Source: Saccopteryx bilineata (Eukaryota > Chordata > Mammalia > Chiroptera > Emballonuridae). From it: DNA of 64,000 nucleotides. Positions 46,897-58,534 of the stretch are shown here, in pieces. The stretch lies in contig NC_089492.1 in NCBI RefSeq assembly GCF_036850765.1, positions 98,165,022-98,229,021 on the forward strand. Reading direction: 5' to 3'. The notes below the pieces were generated by a model. It saw only the letters and a list, made by a program, of their open reading frames with translations. It did no database searches and had not been told where the DNA came from. Within the stretch, counting starts at the first letter, position 1. Every line of letters starts with the position of its first letter. The position numbers and the translations under genes were made by a program.

Positions 46897-47054
46897 ATAT
46901 GAGTAGGGTTTGCAGAGAGACTCTCGGAGCATTGGAGTTGGAGGAGGGTCAGTAGCACCCGCCATACTTAGAATGGCTACAGAAAACAAGATAGGAGTCC
47001 GAGTGCCTGAAACTTCTTTTAATATGAGAATTAAAGTGATACTAAGACACTAAT

Positions 47055-47585
47055 GTATTAGTTATTGCCTCAATGATGTTAATAAACAACCCACCTCCAA
47101 ACTCAGCAGAAAACGACAATAAGCATTTGTTCTGATGCTCACAAGTCTGTAGGTTGGCCGTTAATGGGCTTACCTAGGCTGGATACAACTGAGCAGCTCA
47201 GTTTCAGGCTGCAGACCTAGTTGGGCTTGGTTCTTCAATACACGTGTGTGTGTGTGTGTGTGTGTATATACACACACACACACATATATATATATGAATA
47301 TATAGATAAATATATATATTCATTCTAGGGCCTAAGTTGAAGAGGAAGCAACTACCTGGAGGAAGTTCTCATGTGATGGCAAAAGAGCCAGCTTCACCAC
47401 ACAGGCCTTTGACTTGCTTTATTACTAATATCAACTCTGGCAAGAGAAGCCACATTGCTCAGCCCAAAATTACTAAAAGAGGAAGTATACTCTACCCACA
47501 GAAGGATATGGAGGGGATTGAATATTTGCTAAACAAGAGACTATTTTATCATAACTACAAAGTTAGTTTAAAATTTAAATTCTTC
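47055..47585 (+). repeat. Ancient interspersed repeat, split by a dinucleotide tract
   Basis: 'tgtattagttattgcctcaa', 'tctgatgctcacaagtctgt' and 'aggttggccgttaatgggct' belong to the same type of old repeat as 23164. After the dinucleotide tract it continues with 'aagttctcatgtgatggcaa' and 'gaagtatactctacccacag'. The 83-codon frame at 47337-47588 lies inside it and is not a gene. Confidence 0.5.
47241..47320 (+). repeat. Compound (GT)n-(TATA)-(AC)n-(AT)n repeat, self-complementary
   Basis: A (GT)n run of about 21 nt is followed by TATA and then an (AC)n run of about 16 nt, so the two halves are inverse complements, then an AT-rich run. Such a tract can form a hairpin or cruciform, and GT/AC runs can adopt Z-DNA. 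It is likely length-polymorphic. Confidence 0.95.
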
Positions 47586-47589
47586 TGAC

Positions 47590-50499
47590 CAATATAGTGT
47601 TTAACATAAGCCTGATCAAGTATATTCTTTAACACAAGCCTCACATGAACATATTTAAATATTATCACTTGCCTTTCCCCTTCTGTTTAAAGCTATAGGG
47701 GATAAAGGCAGGTTATGGCAAAGAGAGGACTTCAGAAACTCAACTGTCTTATACAGTTAATAATGATCTATTGCCTTGGTTGACACTAAAAAACAGGACT
47801 CAGCCAAATTTAAACACTCCATATAGGTCATTTTAAATATAATCTGGGTGAAAGCTTTGGAGGAAATATTATTTGTCACATGTAACAAGGAGATACATGT
47901 AGGGATGAAAGTTTTCATTCTAATACATTCTGGTTGTAGCAAGCCAATGGTAGAAAAATCTGTTTCCCTCTTCCTGTTTTAGTCCAACACTTGTACCAGC
48001 CTGCCTCTCAGCACTCCACCAGACATACCTGCTTCACAGTTTAGACAATTCATGTCACTGACTATGAAATTAAATATGGCATTATCAGATTTTTGATCAT
48101 TAAAATTGATTTCTCACAAATAAATTTGGTTCTGAAATATCAACAGTATCACTGATTTTCAAAGTCGTCACATTTATTTTTCATTGTCTGGGGATGTCCC
48201 AATGTATACTTGATGTCCTAACATAATTATTAATAATACCCTCTTTTACTGTCAAAATAAACTCGATTTGGCTAATAAATTAGATGGAGACCTAATTATT
48301 TTTTAAATGATCTAAAGACTATCACATTGGCTAATTAACTCTACCTAAGCTTTGGTAAAAATAATTCATCTACCAGTGATTTCAATTTGGTAATGTCATC
48401 AGACTTTTATTTGTATAATCTGACTAATTATTATTTACATTTTTCCAGTTCTAATAAGTACTTTCCCTATATCCGATTATATATATTTAACTATTTTTTA
48501 ACATAATCTACTATGATATATTATATTTATTTTTATTAGCTTATTGAGCAGTTTTAAGAAATGTAGGTGTAAGCTAAAATGAAAAACAATAATCTCTCAA
48601 GTGGATTAGGTCTGTAATTGGCAAGAGTATGAAATCCTGAAATTATGATTACTTCTCAGAGGACAGAGCCCATCTTTATTAACCATACTAGAGCCAGAAT
48701 TTGTTATTGATGCATAGGTTCCACTGATTAATTGAAATATTTAGACATTTTATTTCCTGTACTGCAAGTTCTATATCTAAAACCTTCATTAATGTTTCTG
48801 GTAAAACATAGTGATATTCAAGTCAACGTTATATAGATTAAGATCCACCACCATCCTCACTTTCCAAAGCTGATCTATTCGTTCATTTGTTCATTTGTCT
48901 TTTTGATACTGTAGTAAGTTCATGAGTAATCAATTCGTACATCAGTGTTTTCAATCAGCTAAAAACAATGATCAGATAATAATGCCTAAAAACTATGGAT
49001 ATAGTTTGCACTACAAAGAAAGTATAAAATCAACACAGATATTGTAGAAATAGGTCATAAATACCTACACATAAAAACTATTTTAAAATGCCCTATTTTG
49101 AAAACTATAACTGTTCAGTTAAAATTGTTCTTTCCCTGTTGGCCCTTTCAACAATAAGGATTGCTTTTAATCTCTTTCTGTTGCAATTTCCAGAATCCCT
49201 CTTCTATTTCTAACCCATTCTTTATTAGTGACCACATTTTAATTTTAAACATCAAATTGTATGGTACTCTTAGCCATGGTTTGTCTGGCTGCCTGATGTG
49301 TTTGCAGAACACCAGTCCAAAAAAATCATCAAATGCTATGATATCACGTGAGAAACTGGCTAAGCTGTAAAATGGCAAAACAAATTAACTCGTTATCTGA
49401 ATAAGTCAACAATATATCTGTTTGACCAAAGGAAAAATCAGTCAAACCAATTTGTGGTTTCATGATTCAAGACAATAAATAAATGAACTAAACCCTGTCA
49501 TTTGCAGGTGGTTCTGATGATTACAAAGGTGTTGTAAAGGACTCAAATATCAGACTCTAGGAGAACTCATTTTCAAATACCATTCATAAGGTTAGAAGCT
49601 GATGCTAACAATGATTAGACTAGCCCTTCTGATTTTCATTTAAAAATTAATTACTAATTTGGCTAGAACATACATTACATGGTCATGCATATGGTAGATG
49701 CTCAACTGAGTATTAACTGAAGACCAAAATTATGGCCCCAGTCATTTTATGCAACTAATAAACTTTAAATATACAGATAAGGCAGACTTCGGGGAGATAA
49801 GGAGGGCTATAATCCTAACAGACTATAATCAACAAAATTCAAATTGCAAAGATACAACTTACCTCTGGTTAATGAACACTCACACCTTCCTAAGTTTTAT
49901 TCCATACCTGTTTGTTTTGTTCTTGAATAAAGCAGGGAACACCTACCATTGTATTTTGTACAGTGTGCACTGTTCTGATCCAAGATCTATTTAATGTCTA
50001 TTGTCTTCTTTTATGTACAGCTATGATACTACATGGCAACTAAATTCTAAGTGTCACGCTGTTTCAGTTTTGAAAATACCACCTTCAATTCTAGACCATT
50101 TAATGTTTCAAACTATTTAGAATAATAGTAAGTTCCCTTACAGGGTGACTGATCATTTCTTACCTGTCTAAATTCAGTTATTTTTGACTCATCATTGGAT
50201 GAGATAAATGCATACCTTTAGCCTCACTTATGGATAATAATTAAGGTGGGTAATTTATTTAAAAACCTATAGGAATATAGAGGCCCATGTATTGAAGGCT
50301 TCAAATGAGCCAGTTTTAAAAAAATTATTGGATTATTAAAACATTAAAGGATGAGTGAAGAGTCAGCTATTATCATCTTCCACTTCTCTAGCCACTCTTT
50401 CTTACCCATATCCCTATTCTTACCCTTAAAATGCTTGTTTTCCCAAAATTTTGACTCTCAGTGTTCTTTGTTTACCATGTATAAGCTCTTCCAATCGGT
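47590..50499. other. Unique-looking AT-rich DNA, 2.9 kb
   Basis: No gene or confident repeat is recognised. Two opposing frames at about 49150-49375 (76 and 69 codons) mirror each other and show no known motif. Poly-T and AT-rich segments near 48480-48540 are low-complexity. Confidence 0.45.
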
Positions 50500-51290
50500 T
50501 CCTATTTTCCCCATTAACAAACTTCACATATATCTCCAACCATTCTTGATCCTGAGCTCCTAATATGTAACTCACCTAACATCTGGACATCTCTAACTAT
50601 ATGTTGAACATGGCATGTCCAGATATAAACTTGTCATCTCAACCCCAACCAAATTCCCTTCACTGTGTCACCTATCTCAGTGAACAACAAACCCTCTGTT
50701 CACATGCAGTTCAAGGGAGAAACTTGGGGGTCTTCACACAGGACTTTCACTCTCCACCATCTATCTGTCATTTTAGCTTGGCAATAAATTCTCTCCTTAA
50801 ACTCCCTAGAATCTGACTGCTTCCCCCTCCCTCTTACTCCTACCATCATCACTTCTCTCCTAGATTGCATCCTTATCTATATTAGAACAAAAGATATTGA
50901 ATCACATCGCTCCCTACTCAAAATCTTTCCCAGCCAACCATATTTGTTTAATCCAGTAAACAAACATAATATGACATACAAACATCCATGTGCTCTGGCT
51001 TTTGCTTGTCTCTCCTGGTCACAATTATTTCAAGCATTAACTGCCCTCTCAGGAAGCTCTCTTTGACCTCCTAACCTGGTGCCAGCTTAGGCTTCTAGAA
51101 AATGCTGTGCTTAAAACATGAACAGCACACTGTGTAACCAATGGGTTACTTGACTAGTCTTACAATAAAAAAACTGAGCTCCTTGAGGTCAGGGGTTATA
51201 TTCTTATTAAATTTTAAATTCTCAACATTTAATATAATAATTGGCAGAGAATAGGCAACTAAAAAATGTTTGGTGAATAGACAAAGTGAA
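50500..51290 (+). mobile_element. L2 LINE 3' region
   Basis: 'gattgcatccttatctatat', 'gctccctactcaaaatcttt', 'atgtgctctggcttttgctt', 'aactgccctctcaggaagctc', 'gagctccttgaggtcagggg' and the weak end 'aatgtttggtgaatagac' follow L2 order. The upstream boundary is vague (50500-50800 is the least certain part). Confidence 0.65.
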
Positions 51291-51921
51291 TAAATGGTTA
51301 ATAAACAAATAACAATTAAATAGCATTTTTTAGATAAAGAAAGAAAATTTTGGGAGGTGAAAGGAAAATATAATAAGAGGGGGAAAAAAGGCTCCTAAAA
51401 TAAAAAAGGAAGTACACTAAAGTTGTGGAAAAAGACCAACGTTCTCTTCCAGTCTGAAAACGATTTAAGTTGCCATAATGGTAATTAATAAAAAGACTTT
51501 TATATTCATTATCTATTTTGGACTTGTTCCTGAATCAAGCACAGAATTATCAATTACAGCACACAATTATCTTTGAATTCTGAGCCTGGTAGTAGAATAA
51601 ACTGGAAGAAACATAAAATCTTTTTTCTCTCCTTAAACACTAAGAATTGTTTGCATTATGCTTGGAAAGACAAAGTCATTTTGCAGCTCTACTATTCATA
51701 AATATGTGTCATAAAGACTTGCTGAACACAGCAAAAACAAATATCTCATTTCACTGGCTTTCTCCAAAGAGAGAAGGCAAATTTAAAAAGAATTTTTAAT
51801 AGCTGCAGAAATCTTCAGCTTAAAAAGAAAAAAAGTTGCAGAGAGTATGCATGAAATTAAATCTAGTTCAAAAGCCTAAGATTAAAAAGTTGCAGAGCAA
51901 AAAAAAAAAGAAAGAAAGAAA

Positions 51922-52260
51922 GCCTGACCAGGCGGTGGCGCAGTAGATAGAGCACTGGACTAGGATGCCAAGGACCCAGGTTTAAGACTCCAAGGTTGCC
52001 AACTTGAGTGCGGGCTCATCTGGTTTGAGCAAAAAGCTCACAAGCTTGGACCCAAGGTCTCTGGCTAGAGCAAGGGGCTACTCGGTCTGCTGAAGGCCCG
52101 CGGTCAAGGCACATATGAGAAAGCAGTCAATGAAAAACTAAGGTGTCGCAATGCGCAACGAAAAACTGATAATTGATGCTTCTCATCTCTCCGTTCCTGT
52201 CTGTCTGTCCCTGTCTATCCCTCTCTCTGACTCTCCCTCTGTCGCTGTAAAAAAATAAAT
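51922..52260 (+). mobile_element. Bat SINE, 'GCCTGACCAGGCGGTGG' subfamily, with A-rich 5' extension
   Basis: This is a well-preserved copy: 'gcctgaccaggcggtggcgc' head, 'gcaaaaagctcacaagcttg' body, 'gaaggcccgcggtcaaggca', 'acatatgagaaagcagtcaa' and an 'aaaaaaataaat' tail. The TSD 'aagttgcagagc' is at 51887-51898 and 52261-52272, but 23 nt of A-rich '(AAAG)n' (51899-51921) separate the left TSD from the head. Confidence 0.92.
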
Positions 52261-52309
52261 AAGTTGCAGAGCTACTTTCATGGGCATGTAAACAATCAAT
52301 TATGACATC

Positions 52310-52462
52310 TATGAACTTGGATCTAAAAGACCTTGATATCAAATCTTTGCCTCAGGCAAATATTTCAAACTCTCCAAGCCCTGGTCTCCACATTGTAAAA
52401 TAGAGATATCTGTCCAGCCTACCTCGCAAGATTATTTTAAGAATCAAATGCATTTGAACATA
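52310..52462 (+). mobile_element. MIR fragment, probable
   Basis: 'aaatctttgcctcaggcaaat' with 'ggtctccacattgtaaaatag' and 'ctacctcgcaagattattttaag' matches the middle and 3' half of MIR. The SINE at 52478 truncates it. Confidence 0.6.
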
Positions 52463-52477
52463 TAACAAACACTTTTT

Positions 52478-52599
52478 TTTTTAAATAGGAAGCATCAACT
52501 CCCATATGTGTCTTGACCAGACAAGTGCAGGGTTTCGAACCGGCAACCTCAGTATTCCCAGGTCAACGCTTTATCCACTGCGCCACCAGAGGTCAGGCC
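52478..52599 (-). mobile_element. Short bat SINE, 'GCCTGACC' head
   Basis: On the minus strand it reads 'ggcctgacctctggtggcgc' (head), 'ataaagcgttgacctgggaa', 'ccggttcgaaaccctgcac', 'caagacacatatgggagttg' and an A tail, ending without the CT-rich part. The TSD 'taacaaacacttttt' at 52463-52477 and 52600-52614 is perfect. Confidence 0.93.
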
Positions 52600-53052
52600 T
52601 AACAAACACTTTTTAAATGTCACTATCCTAGGCATGAGTGATACAGTTGTACATAAAGCAATACAAATACAAAGTTCCAGTCCTCTTTTAGCTTATGTTC
52701 CAGACAGAAAGACAAACAGACATCAAATAAGTAAATGGATCTATACCTGCAAGGAGTAGTAAGTGCTCACAAGAAAAGTAGGCCAGGATGAGGGGCTAGA
52801 AAACGACACGGCAGTCATGCATTTGTTTCAGGAAGAGAGGCATGTTCTCTCTGAGGGAAGATCTGAGTGAAGTGCCCAACCTTTTCTATATTGCATTCCT
52901 TAACCCCTACCACACGCCACTCCTTCACGAGGAAGGGCCCACTGTCATCTGATCAGTTCATTGTACACTATTTCCCTGCTACTTTACCTGTGCCATATCC
53001 TACCCCAAATGTTTCTCTGTATCCACCTTTCAATATCCTCTTTCTGTTTTAA

Positions 53053-53648
53053 AGTCACTGTGGAAAACAGTATGGAGATTCTTCAAAAAATTAAAAATCG
53101 AACTGCCTTTTGACCCAGCTATCCCACTGTTAGGAATATACCCCAAGAACACCATAGCACTGTTTCAAAAGGAGAAATGCACCCCCATGATTATGGCAGC
53201 TTTGTTCACAATAGTGAAGATCTGAAAACAGCCCAAATGTCCGTCAGTGGAAGAGTGGATTAAAAAGCTATGGTACATATACACAATGGAATACTATGGG
53301 GCCATGAAAAAGAAGAAAATCTTACCTTTTATGACAACATGGATGGACATGGAAACTATTATGTTAAGTGAAATAAGCCAGGCAGAAAAAGAAAAAATAT
53401 ATGACCTCACTTATTTGAGGAATCCAATGAACAATGTGAACTGAGGAACGGAATTGAGACAGAGGACAGATCAAAGGGACCAGAGGAAAAGAAAACAGAG
53501 GGAAAGGGGATGATAGGATGGTGTAAACCTGAAGGGAAGGGGGGAGGGTGCTTGGGGAGGGGGACAAGGGAGATGTTGAGGGGAATGGGGGGATGCATTC
53601 GGGGCAACACTAGAATCTATGTAAACACAATAAATTAAAATTAAAAAA
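53053..53648 (+). mobile_element. 5'-truncated L1, same family as the 15-kb element
   Basis: It starts in the ORF2 C-terminal region ('cactgtggaaaacagtatgg') and continues through 'tttgacccagctatcccact', 'cagcccaaatgtccgtcagt', 'atggtacatatacacaatgga', a G/A-rich 3' UTR and the end 'gtaaacacaataaattaaaa'. It closely matches the inverse of 15100-15720 and is less diverged than the L1 at 7019. A clear TSD was not found. Confidence 0.92.
53247..53444 (+). pseudogene. L1 ORF2 C-terminal remnant
   Basis: The 65-codon frame reads 'MEEWIKKLWYIYTMEYYGAM' and 'MTTWMDMETIMLSEISQAEK', the last part of L1 ORF2p. All catalytic domains are absent because of the 5' truncation. Confidence 0.88.
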
Positions 53649-53922
53649 AGACCAATTCAAAATACTACCCCAGGAACTGACGTGATCTCTCCAGCCTCTG
53701 ATACCTAATAGAACACTAATTGTATATGCATCCTTCTCACTCCTCCCGCAAGTATTCAGTGAGCACCTACACTGCATTTTACTTCACCTTATGGCTAATT
53801 TTGTCCCTCTCTTTTCCTCCACTTTCCACCTTTCTCACACCCTACTAAATAGTAAGCTCACTAAAGGCAGCTATCGTTTTAGCTTTATAGCCTCTCTAAT
53901 CCCTACCACAGCCCTGGCCGGT

Positions 53923-53975
53923 TGGCTCAGCGGTAGAGCGTCGGCCTAGCGTGCGGAGGACCCGGGTTCGATTCC
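53923..53975 (+). promoter_or_regulatory. Internal RNA polymerase III promoter of the SINE
   Basis: A-box 'TGGCTCAGCGG' is at 53923-53933 and B-box 'GGTTCGATTCC' at 53965-53975. They are identical in sequence and spacing to the boxes at 8372-8424. Of all SINE copies here these two have the best boxes. Confidence 0.87.
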
Positions 53976-54293
53976 CGGCCAGGGCACATAGGAGAAGCGC
54001 CCATTTGCTTCTCCACCCCTCCGCCGCGCTTTCCTCTCTGTCTCTCTCTTCCCCTCCCGCAGCCAAGGCTCCATTGGAGCAAAGATGGCCCGGGCGCTGG
54101 GCATGGCTCTGTGGCCTCTGCCTCAGGCGCTAGAGTGGCTCTGGTCGCAATATGGCGACGCCCAGGATGGGCAGAGCATCGCCCCCTGGGGGGCAGAGCA
54201 CCGCCCCTGGTGGGCGAGCCGGGTGGATCCCGGTCGGGCGCATGCGGGAGTCTGTCTGACTGTCTCTCCCTGTTTCCAGCTTCAGAAAAATGA

Positions 54294-54298
54294 AAAAA

Positions 54299-54333
<35 letters not shown>

Positions 54334-54350
54334 AAATAAAGAAAAAAAAA
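54294..54350 (+). repeat. (AAAT)n microsatellite in a SINE tail
   Basis: About ten 'aaat' units follow the SINE body, then an A-rich run. It grew from the poly(A) tail. Confidence 0.95.
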
Positions 54351-54710
54351 AAAGTTAATACCTACCACAATGATGGGCATCTAAGAGACAAAATAATATT
54401 GTTTGAATAGAGAATGTTTGATTATTGTACCCTAAATAGCAGGTGCTATTTCAGCTCTCTTTGAAAAGAGAGAAATCAGCTGATTGACAATCCTCCTCAC
54501 TCATCTTAGAATCTCCTACCTATAGAAAGATTGTGGTCTTCCTTAAATTTGTTCTTACTTCCCTCTATTGGGGTCCATTAGAATGTAGTTAGGCAAGGGG
54601 CATGAGTCTACAGTGCATTCGTATCTAGTTTGCAGGTCTTGCCCAGGAACCAAGCCAAGCCAGGAAGATGCAGAACACATTCTGAATACCTGGTAGACTT
54701 AGTAGTGATA

Positions 54711-54930
54711 AGGCAATCAGAATAACAATCTTTGACTTTGAGCTCATTAGCACTGGAGCCCCATCCACTTCAAATTCAGTGAGGTCCCAGGGAAGCCACG
54801 GCTGGGGACCCAAATCCTGGCTTTGACTATGTAACTCCTGATTTTTGATATATGAAATCTGTGAGAACAAAAGAAAGAACCCTGAGAGATATAAACAAAG
54901 TTAAAATAAAGAGACTTCAAAAACAATGTT
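54711..54930 (+). repeat. Copy 1 of a 220-bp local duplication
   Basis: The block beginning 'aggcaatcagaataacaatc' and ending 'ttcaaaaacaatgtt' is repeated in the same orientation at 56063-56282 with 9 substitutions and no indels in 220 nt (about 96%). The flanks do not match. The block is not part of any SINE, L1 or L2 I recognise. Confidence 0.96.
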
Positions 54931-56062
54931 CCTTGGAGGTTAAAGAAATTGTATGGCCACTTTGGGAAAACATCAATTTATTCTATTAGTAAGTCTACAA
55001 CTACCCTAATCATGTGTCCAAGTGTACTAGAGATGGAAAAATATCAAAGGGGAAGCTGGTAAAGGAATTTGGACAAAATTAGAGACTTGTATCAATTTTC
55101 AGTGTTATGCACCACTCTAATACTTCAATACCTAAATTCTGAAAAAAAAATACAAAATTTAATAATTCTTGGTCTCCCGATTTATGAACATTTGATCTTG
55201 ATGTGTACAATAATGCTTTTTTCTACAAATCAACATGTTCTAAATATGCTACATTGCCAGCCCCTGGTATAGTAGAAGGTTATTTTTGTTTTGGTTGTTG
55301 TTCCCTGACTTCAGGTAAGAACAAAGAGTTAAGCGTAGTGGCATATTCATTTAGAATTTCATGTGCATTCCACTGATATCAGTATTGGAATTAATTATAC
55401 TGAAAAAGAATAGTTGATGTACTAGAAAGGAAAAAGTCAGTCATGTGGAACATTACACAACTTTTAGGTACAAATTCTGAATCTTAATTCAGAAGGCCTG
55501 ATACATAACCCCCACTGTGCAGACTTCCTGACCTTCAGCTAAAGCCTCTGAAATGTTTAACATTTATTCCATAAAACACTGGAACAAGAGAAAGCGCATG
55601 CTTGCTTTCCTGAGGCCTTCATCATTCTCCAGTGTTTTAAGAGGAAATTTATTTCAATTTCTGAGCTGTGGGGTCAAAATGGTATATAGCCAAAAGCTCT
55701 TGGTCATATTTTCTTGTACCTGAGAAGATCTGGATTGATCATCTTTTCATGTGCGGTATACATCAACGTGTCAGGGATGTTTTTCCATTGTCTAAAACTT
55801 CCCACAACAAACACTACTGGCAATATATTTTCTTATCATCTAACCAAATCGTAACTCACATAGATAATTTTCCTCAGAGTCTAACAATCTGTAAAGTTCA
55901 AAGTTTTCTACAACTTTTCAGAACTATCGTCTGAAACTAGGATTCACATTGCACACTTGCACTGCATGCAAGTGCACACAGGTGTGCTTGAATGTAGACA
56001 CAAACACACACACACACACACATTAAATACTCTTTCAGCCACTTCACGTGGATCCCATAGGT
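54931..56062. other. Spacer between the two duplicate copies
   Basis: The spacer is 1,132 bp of unique-looking DNA. A frame of 88 codons at 55668-55934 has no recognisable motif. An (AC)n tract of about 20 nt is near 56003-56022. Confidence 0.45.
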
Positions 56063-56282
56063 AAGCAATCAGAATAACAATCTTTGACTTTGAGCTCATT
56101 AGCATTGGAGCCCCATCCACTTCAAATTCAATGAGGTCCCAGGGAAGCCATGGCTGGGGACCTAAATCCTGGCTTTGACTATTTAACTCCTGATTTTTGA
56201 TATATGAAATCTGTGAGAACTAAAGAAAGAACACTGAGAGATATAAACAAAGTTAAAACAAAGAGACTTCAAAAACAATGTT
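56063..56282 (+). repeat. Copy 2 of a 220-bp local duplication
   Basis: It aligns to 54711-54930 without gaps at a constant offset of 1,352 nt. It runs directly into the block at 56283-56930, so that block may mark the original context and copy 1 the derived one, or the reverse. Confidence 0.96.
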
Positions 56283-56930
56283 TCTGAGACCTAAGAGAGA
56301 CAGGTGGAGTCAGGATAAATTTGTGGCTGTGAAATGAGCAAAGGAAATACAGAGAGAATATTCTAGAACAGCAGTAATTTGGGAGCCAAAGAGAGACTAT
56401 CCAAAGAAGCATCCATTCAAGACAAGGGGTACCAGTTGAAAAAACCATGCCCCCCATAAAGAGATCTTTGCCTGAGTTAAATAAGTATGAGAGGCTGAAA
56501 GGAAGGCTCAGGCCTGAGTTCCCTGAACCACCAATATTTAAGCAGAACCACCTTCCACAGGAGTCTGGGCTTTGCCTGTTGGTAAGGAAGACATTCTTAT
56601 GGCCATAAATGCTATTCAGCCACAAAATGTTCATTATGACAGCTTGAATGTCCACTCTGGATAAAATGGTTAAGAAAATTGGCATGTTCATGCACTGGCC
56701 TCCAGTGAGATGTGCTGTACAACATCAGAGCAGAAACAGGTAGAGCCATGATAGCCAGGAACAAGGCTGCTGCTCCTGGCATGGCTCCTGCCCATGCAGA
56801 TTTATTCAAATCAAACAATTCCTGTAACTTCTGCAAATAACCCTTCCCACAATACCTCCACAGTTCCAAGTCCAGAGAATGCCACCACCAGGGCCAGAGG
56901 TGCTGCTCTGCCATCAACAGCCAGTCTCTG
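56283..56930 (-). other. Unidentified block with two long overlapping minus-strand frames
   Basis: Frames of 140 codons (56269-56691) and 101 codons (56612-56917) overlap in different registers. The first contains 'NSGKDLFMGGMVFSTG', the second 'KSAWAGAMPGAAALFLAIMA', a hydrophobic stretch. I do not recognise a protein family. It could be an old LTR-retroelement internal piece, a processed-gene relic, or unrelated DNA. No start context or intact gene is claimed. Confidence 0.35.
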
Positions 56931-56960
56931 ATCTTGTTCTGTCTTCTACATGCCTACTGT

Positions 56961-58534
56961 TAAAAGACTCAGGCCAAGAAGCATCTATACTTCCATCTTC
57001 TAAACTCAATCTAAATGGCATCTAGACATCCAGTGTGACAAGAAAAAACAATGGGTCTTTACTGAATCTGCTAACTCCACACATAATTTTATTGACACAG
57101 AAAATATTGAGACTCAAATTTGACTGGTTTGAAGAGCCTGGCAGGGTTTGAGTAGGTGATGAAGGCCAATATTAAATCTGCTGGGCTTTATGTACAAGAA
57201 GAAGAGGGGCACATTCAAAATTAGTTCAGGGATCAATTCCCTCAATGTGGCTTAAGAAGTATGGACAGAAAAATTTTCCTTGAAAATAAACATATTTTTT
57301 ATCTTATCTAGAGATAAAAGATGGGATTTGGAACAGAGTCAGTTTTCACTTGGTTCATTGAACTTATAAGGCCATAAAACGGTTAGGTAATGCAAAAAGC
57401 TATGGTTCTATTTACATGTACAATAGAAGGAACTTCTAGGCATCCCTGTAAATCCTCACTGTATGGTTTCACATTACTAATTTAGTGCCAGTGTGATTTT
57501 AGACCAGTGCTTAAAACATAGTAGGTACTCAGTAAATATTTGTTGAATGAACATACCTGCAGAGAAGACTGAACTCATGGCTTTGAGAATTCTGGCAACA
57601 TTCTCAAATGTCACCATTCACCTGCAACCTTAAATTTCTTTGAAGTCTCAAATTTTAACTTAAAACTTTATGTGGGCTTCATAGTTGATATTTCATAAAT
57701 ACCACAGATGTGGCTTAAATAGTAATATCACAATATGTAGTTTACCCTAAAAATTATTTTCAAACTATTCAACTCTTATGTAACTTTAAACCCTTTTCCC
57801 TCACCGAATAAGTAATATTGGTGATCTTATAAGTAATATTTATCTTATGGTTTCTTGTATGTCTGGCACGCCCTGCCTACCACCATGGGTACATGCACTC
57901 AGGCTAAGGAACTTGGCTCTAAGTGGTCTCTAATGTTCTTCTTACCAGCTCAAAAAATACTATGCTTTTGGAAAAGAGCAAAATTGCCAGATAAAATCGA
58001 ACTAGTGACACATATAGGGGAACCTTTTTGTTCTGGATGTAAAGATTTTATGTCTATCATCTAAAATGGCATGAGGTTTTTGGCAGCTGAAATAAATTAG
58101 CTCATTTTAAGCTTGTAACAAATGAAAAGGCCTAGATCTTTCTTACAGGAACTATTGTAAACCAGAGATTCCCCATATTATACTGGCAGATTTTTATTTT
58201 TTGAAACTCTGGGCAGGATTTTACACTTCCTCCCTAATAAAATTCACCTTCAGATTCAGGTCATCATTCTAGTCTGTTAATGGCTATAGTGAACCCCACT
58301 GTGTCATCTATCATAGTAGCCATCAGACAGAAAATTTTCACATATGCCTTCTGTGTCATCATCAACGCATTTACTAAAAAACAGAAGAGTGCAAGACAGA
58401 GGTTTAGGGCATGCCACTAGACACCACCTTCAACTAGGTTAAAGATATTCATGATTGAGAAGAAACATTTGCCTAAGTTAAAGGACGTATCAAAATCCAT
58501 GTGTGGGCATGAGATAATTTTATATTTTTATATT
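56961..58534. other. Unique-looking DNA with one L2/MIR tail
   Basis: Only 57488-57560 is recognisable ('cttaaaacatagtaggtact', then 'cagtaaatatttgttgaatgaa'), the terminal part of L2 or MIR. No gene is seen. Confidence 0.45.

Larger units (their letters stand above)
53911..54355 (+). mobile_element. Best-preserved young bat SINE, long subfamily
   Basis: The head 'gccctggccggttggctcag' is intact, B-box 'GGTTCGATTCC' is perfect, many CpGs are undecayed, and the body ends 'gggagtctgtctgactgtct' with an (AAAT)n/poly(A) tail. The TSD 'taat(c/a)cctaccaca' is at 53897-53910 and 54356-54369. CTCF-core-like sites are at 54180-54192 and 54202-54213, each with one difference. Plus-strand frames of 60-74 codons are shadows. 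Confidence 0.97.
53695..54410 (+). mobile_element. L2 LINE 3' end, split by a young SINE
   Basis: 'aatagtaagctcactaaaggc' and 'tagcctctctaatccctaccac' form the L2 end 'gtaagctccatgagggcag...ccccagcac'. After the SINE the text resumes with 'caatgatgggcatctaagag'. This gives a clear older host for the SINE at 53911. Confidence 0.6.

Noticed and set aside
53364..53610. Minus-strand frames of 67 codons rich in P, S and F
   Set aside because: They are translations of the G/A-rich L1 3' UTR on the opposite strand.
54711..56282. Pair of LTRs flanking a small retrovirus
   Set aside because: The copies do not begin TG or end CA, no primer-binding site or polypurine tract is seen next to them, and the 1.13-kb spacer shows no retroviral gene.
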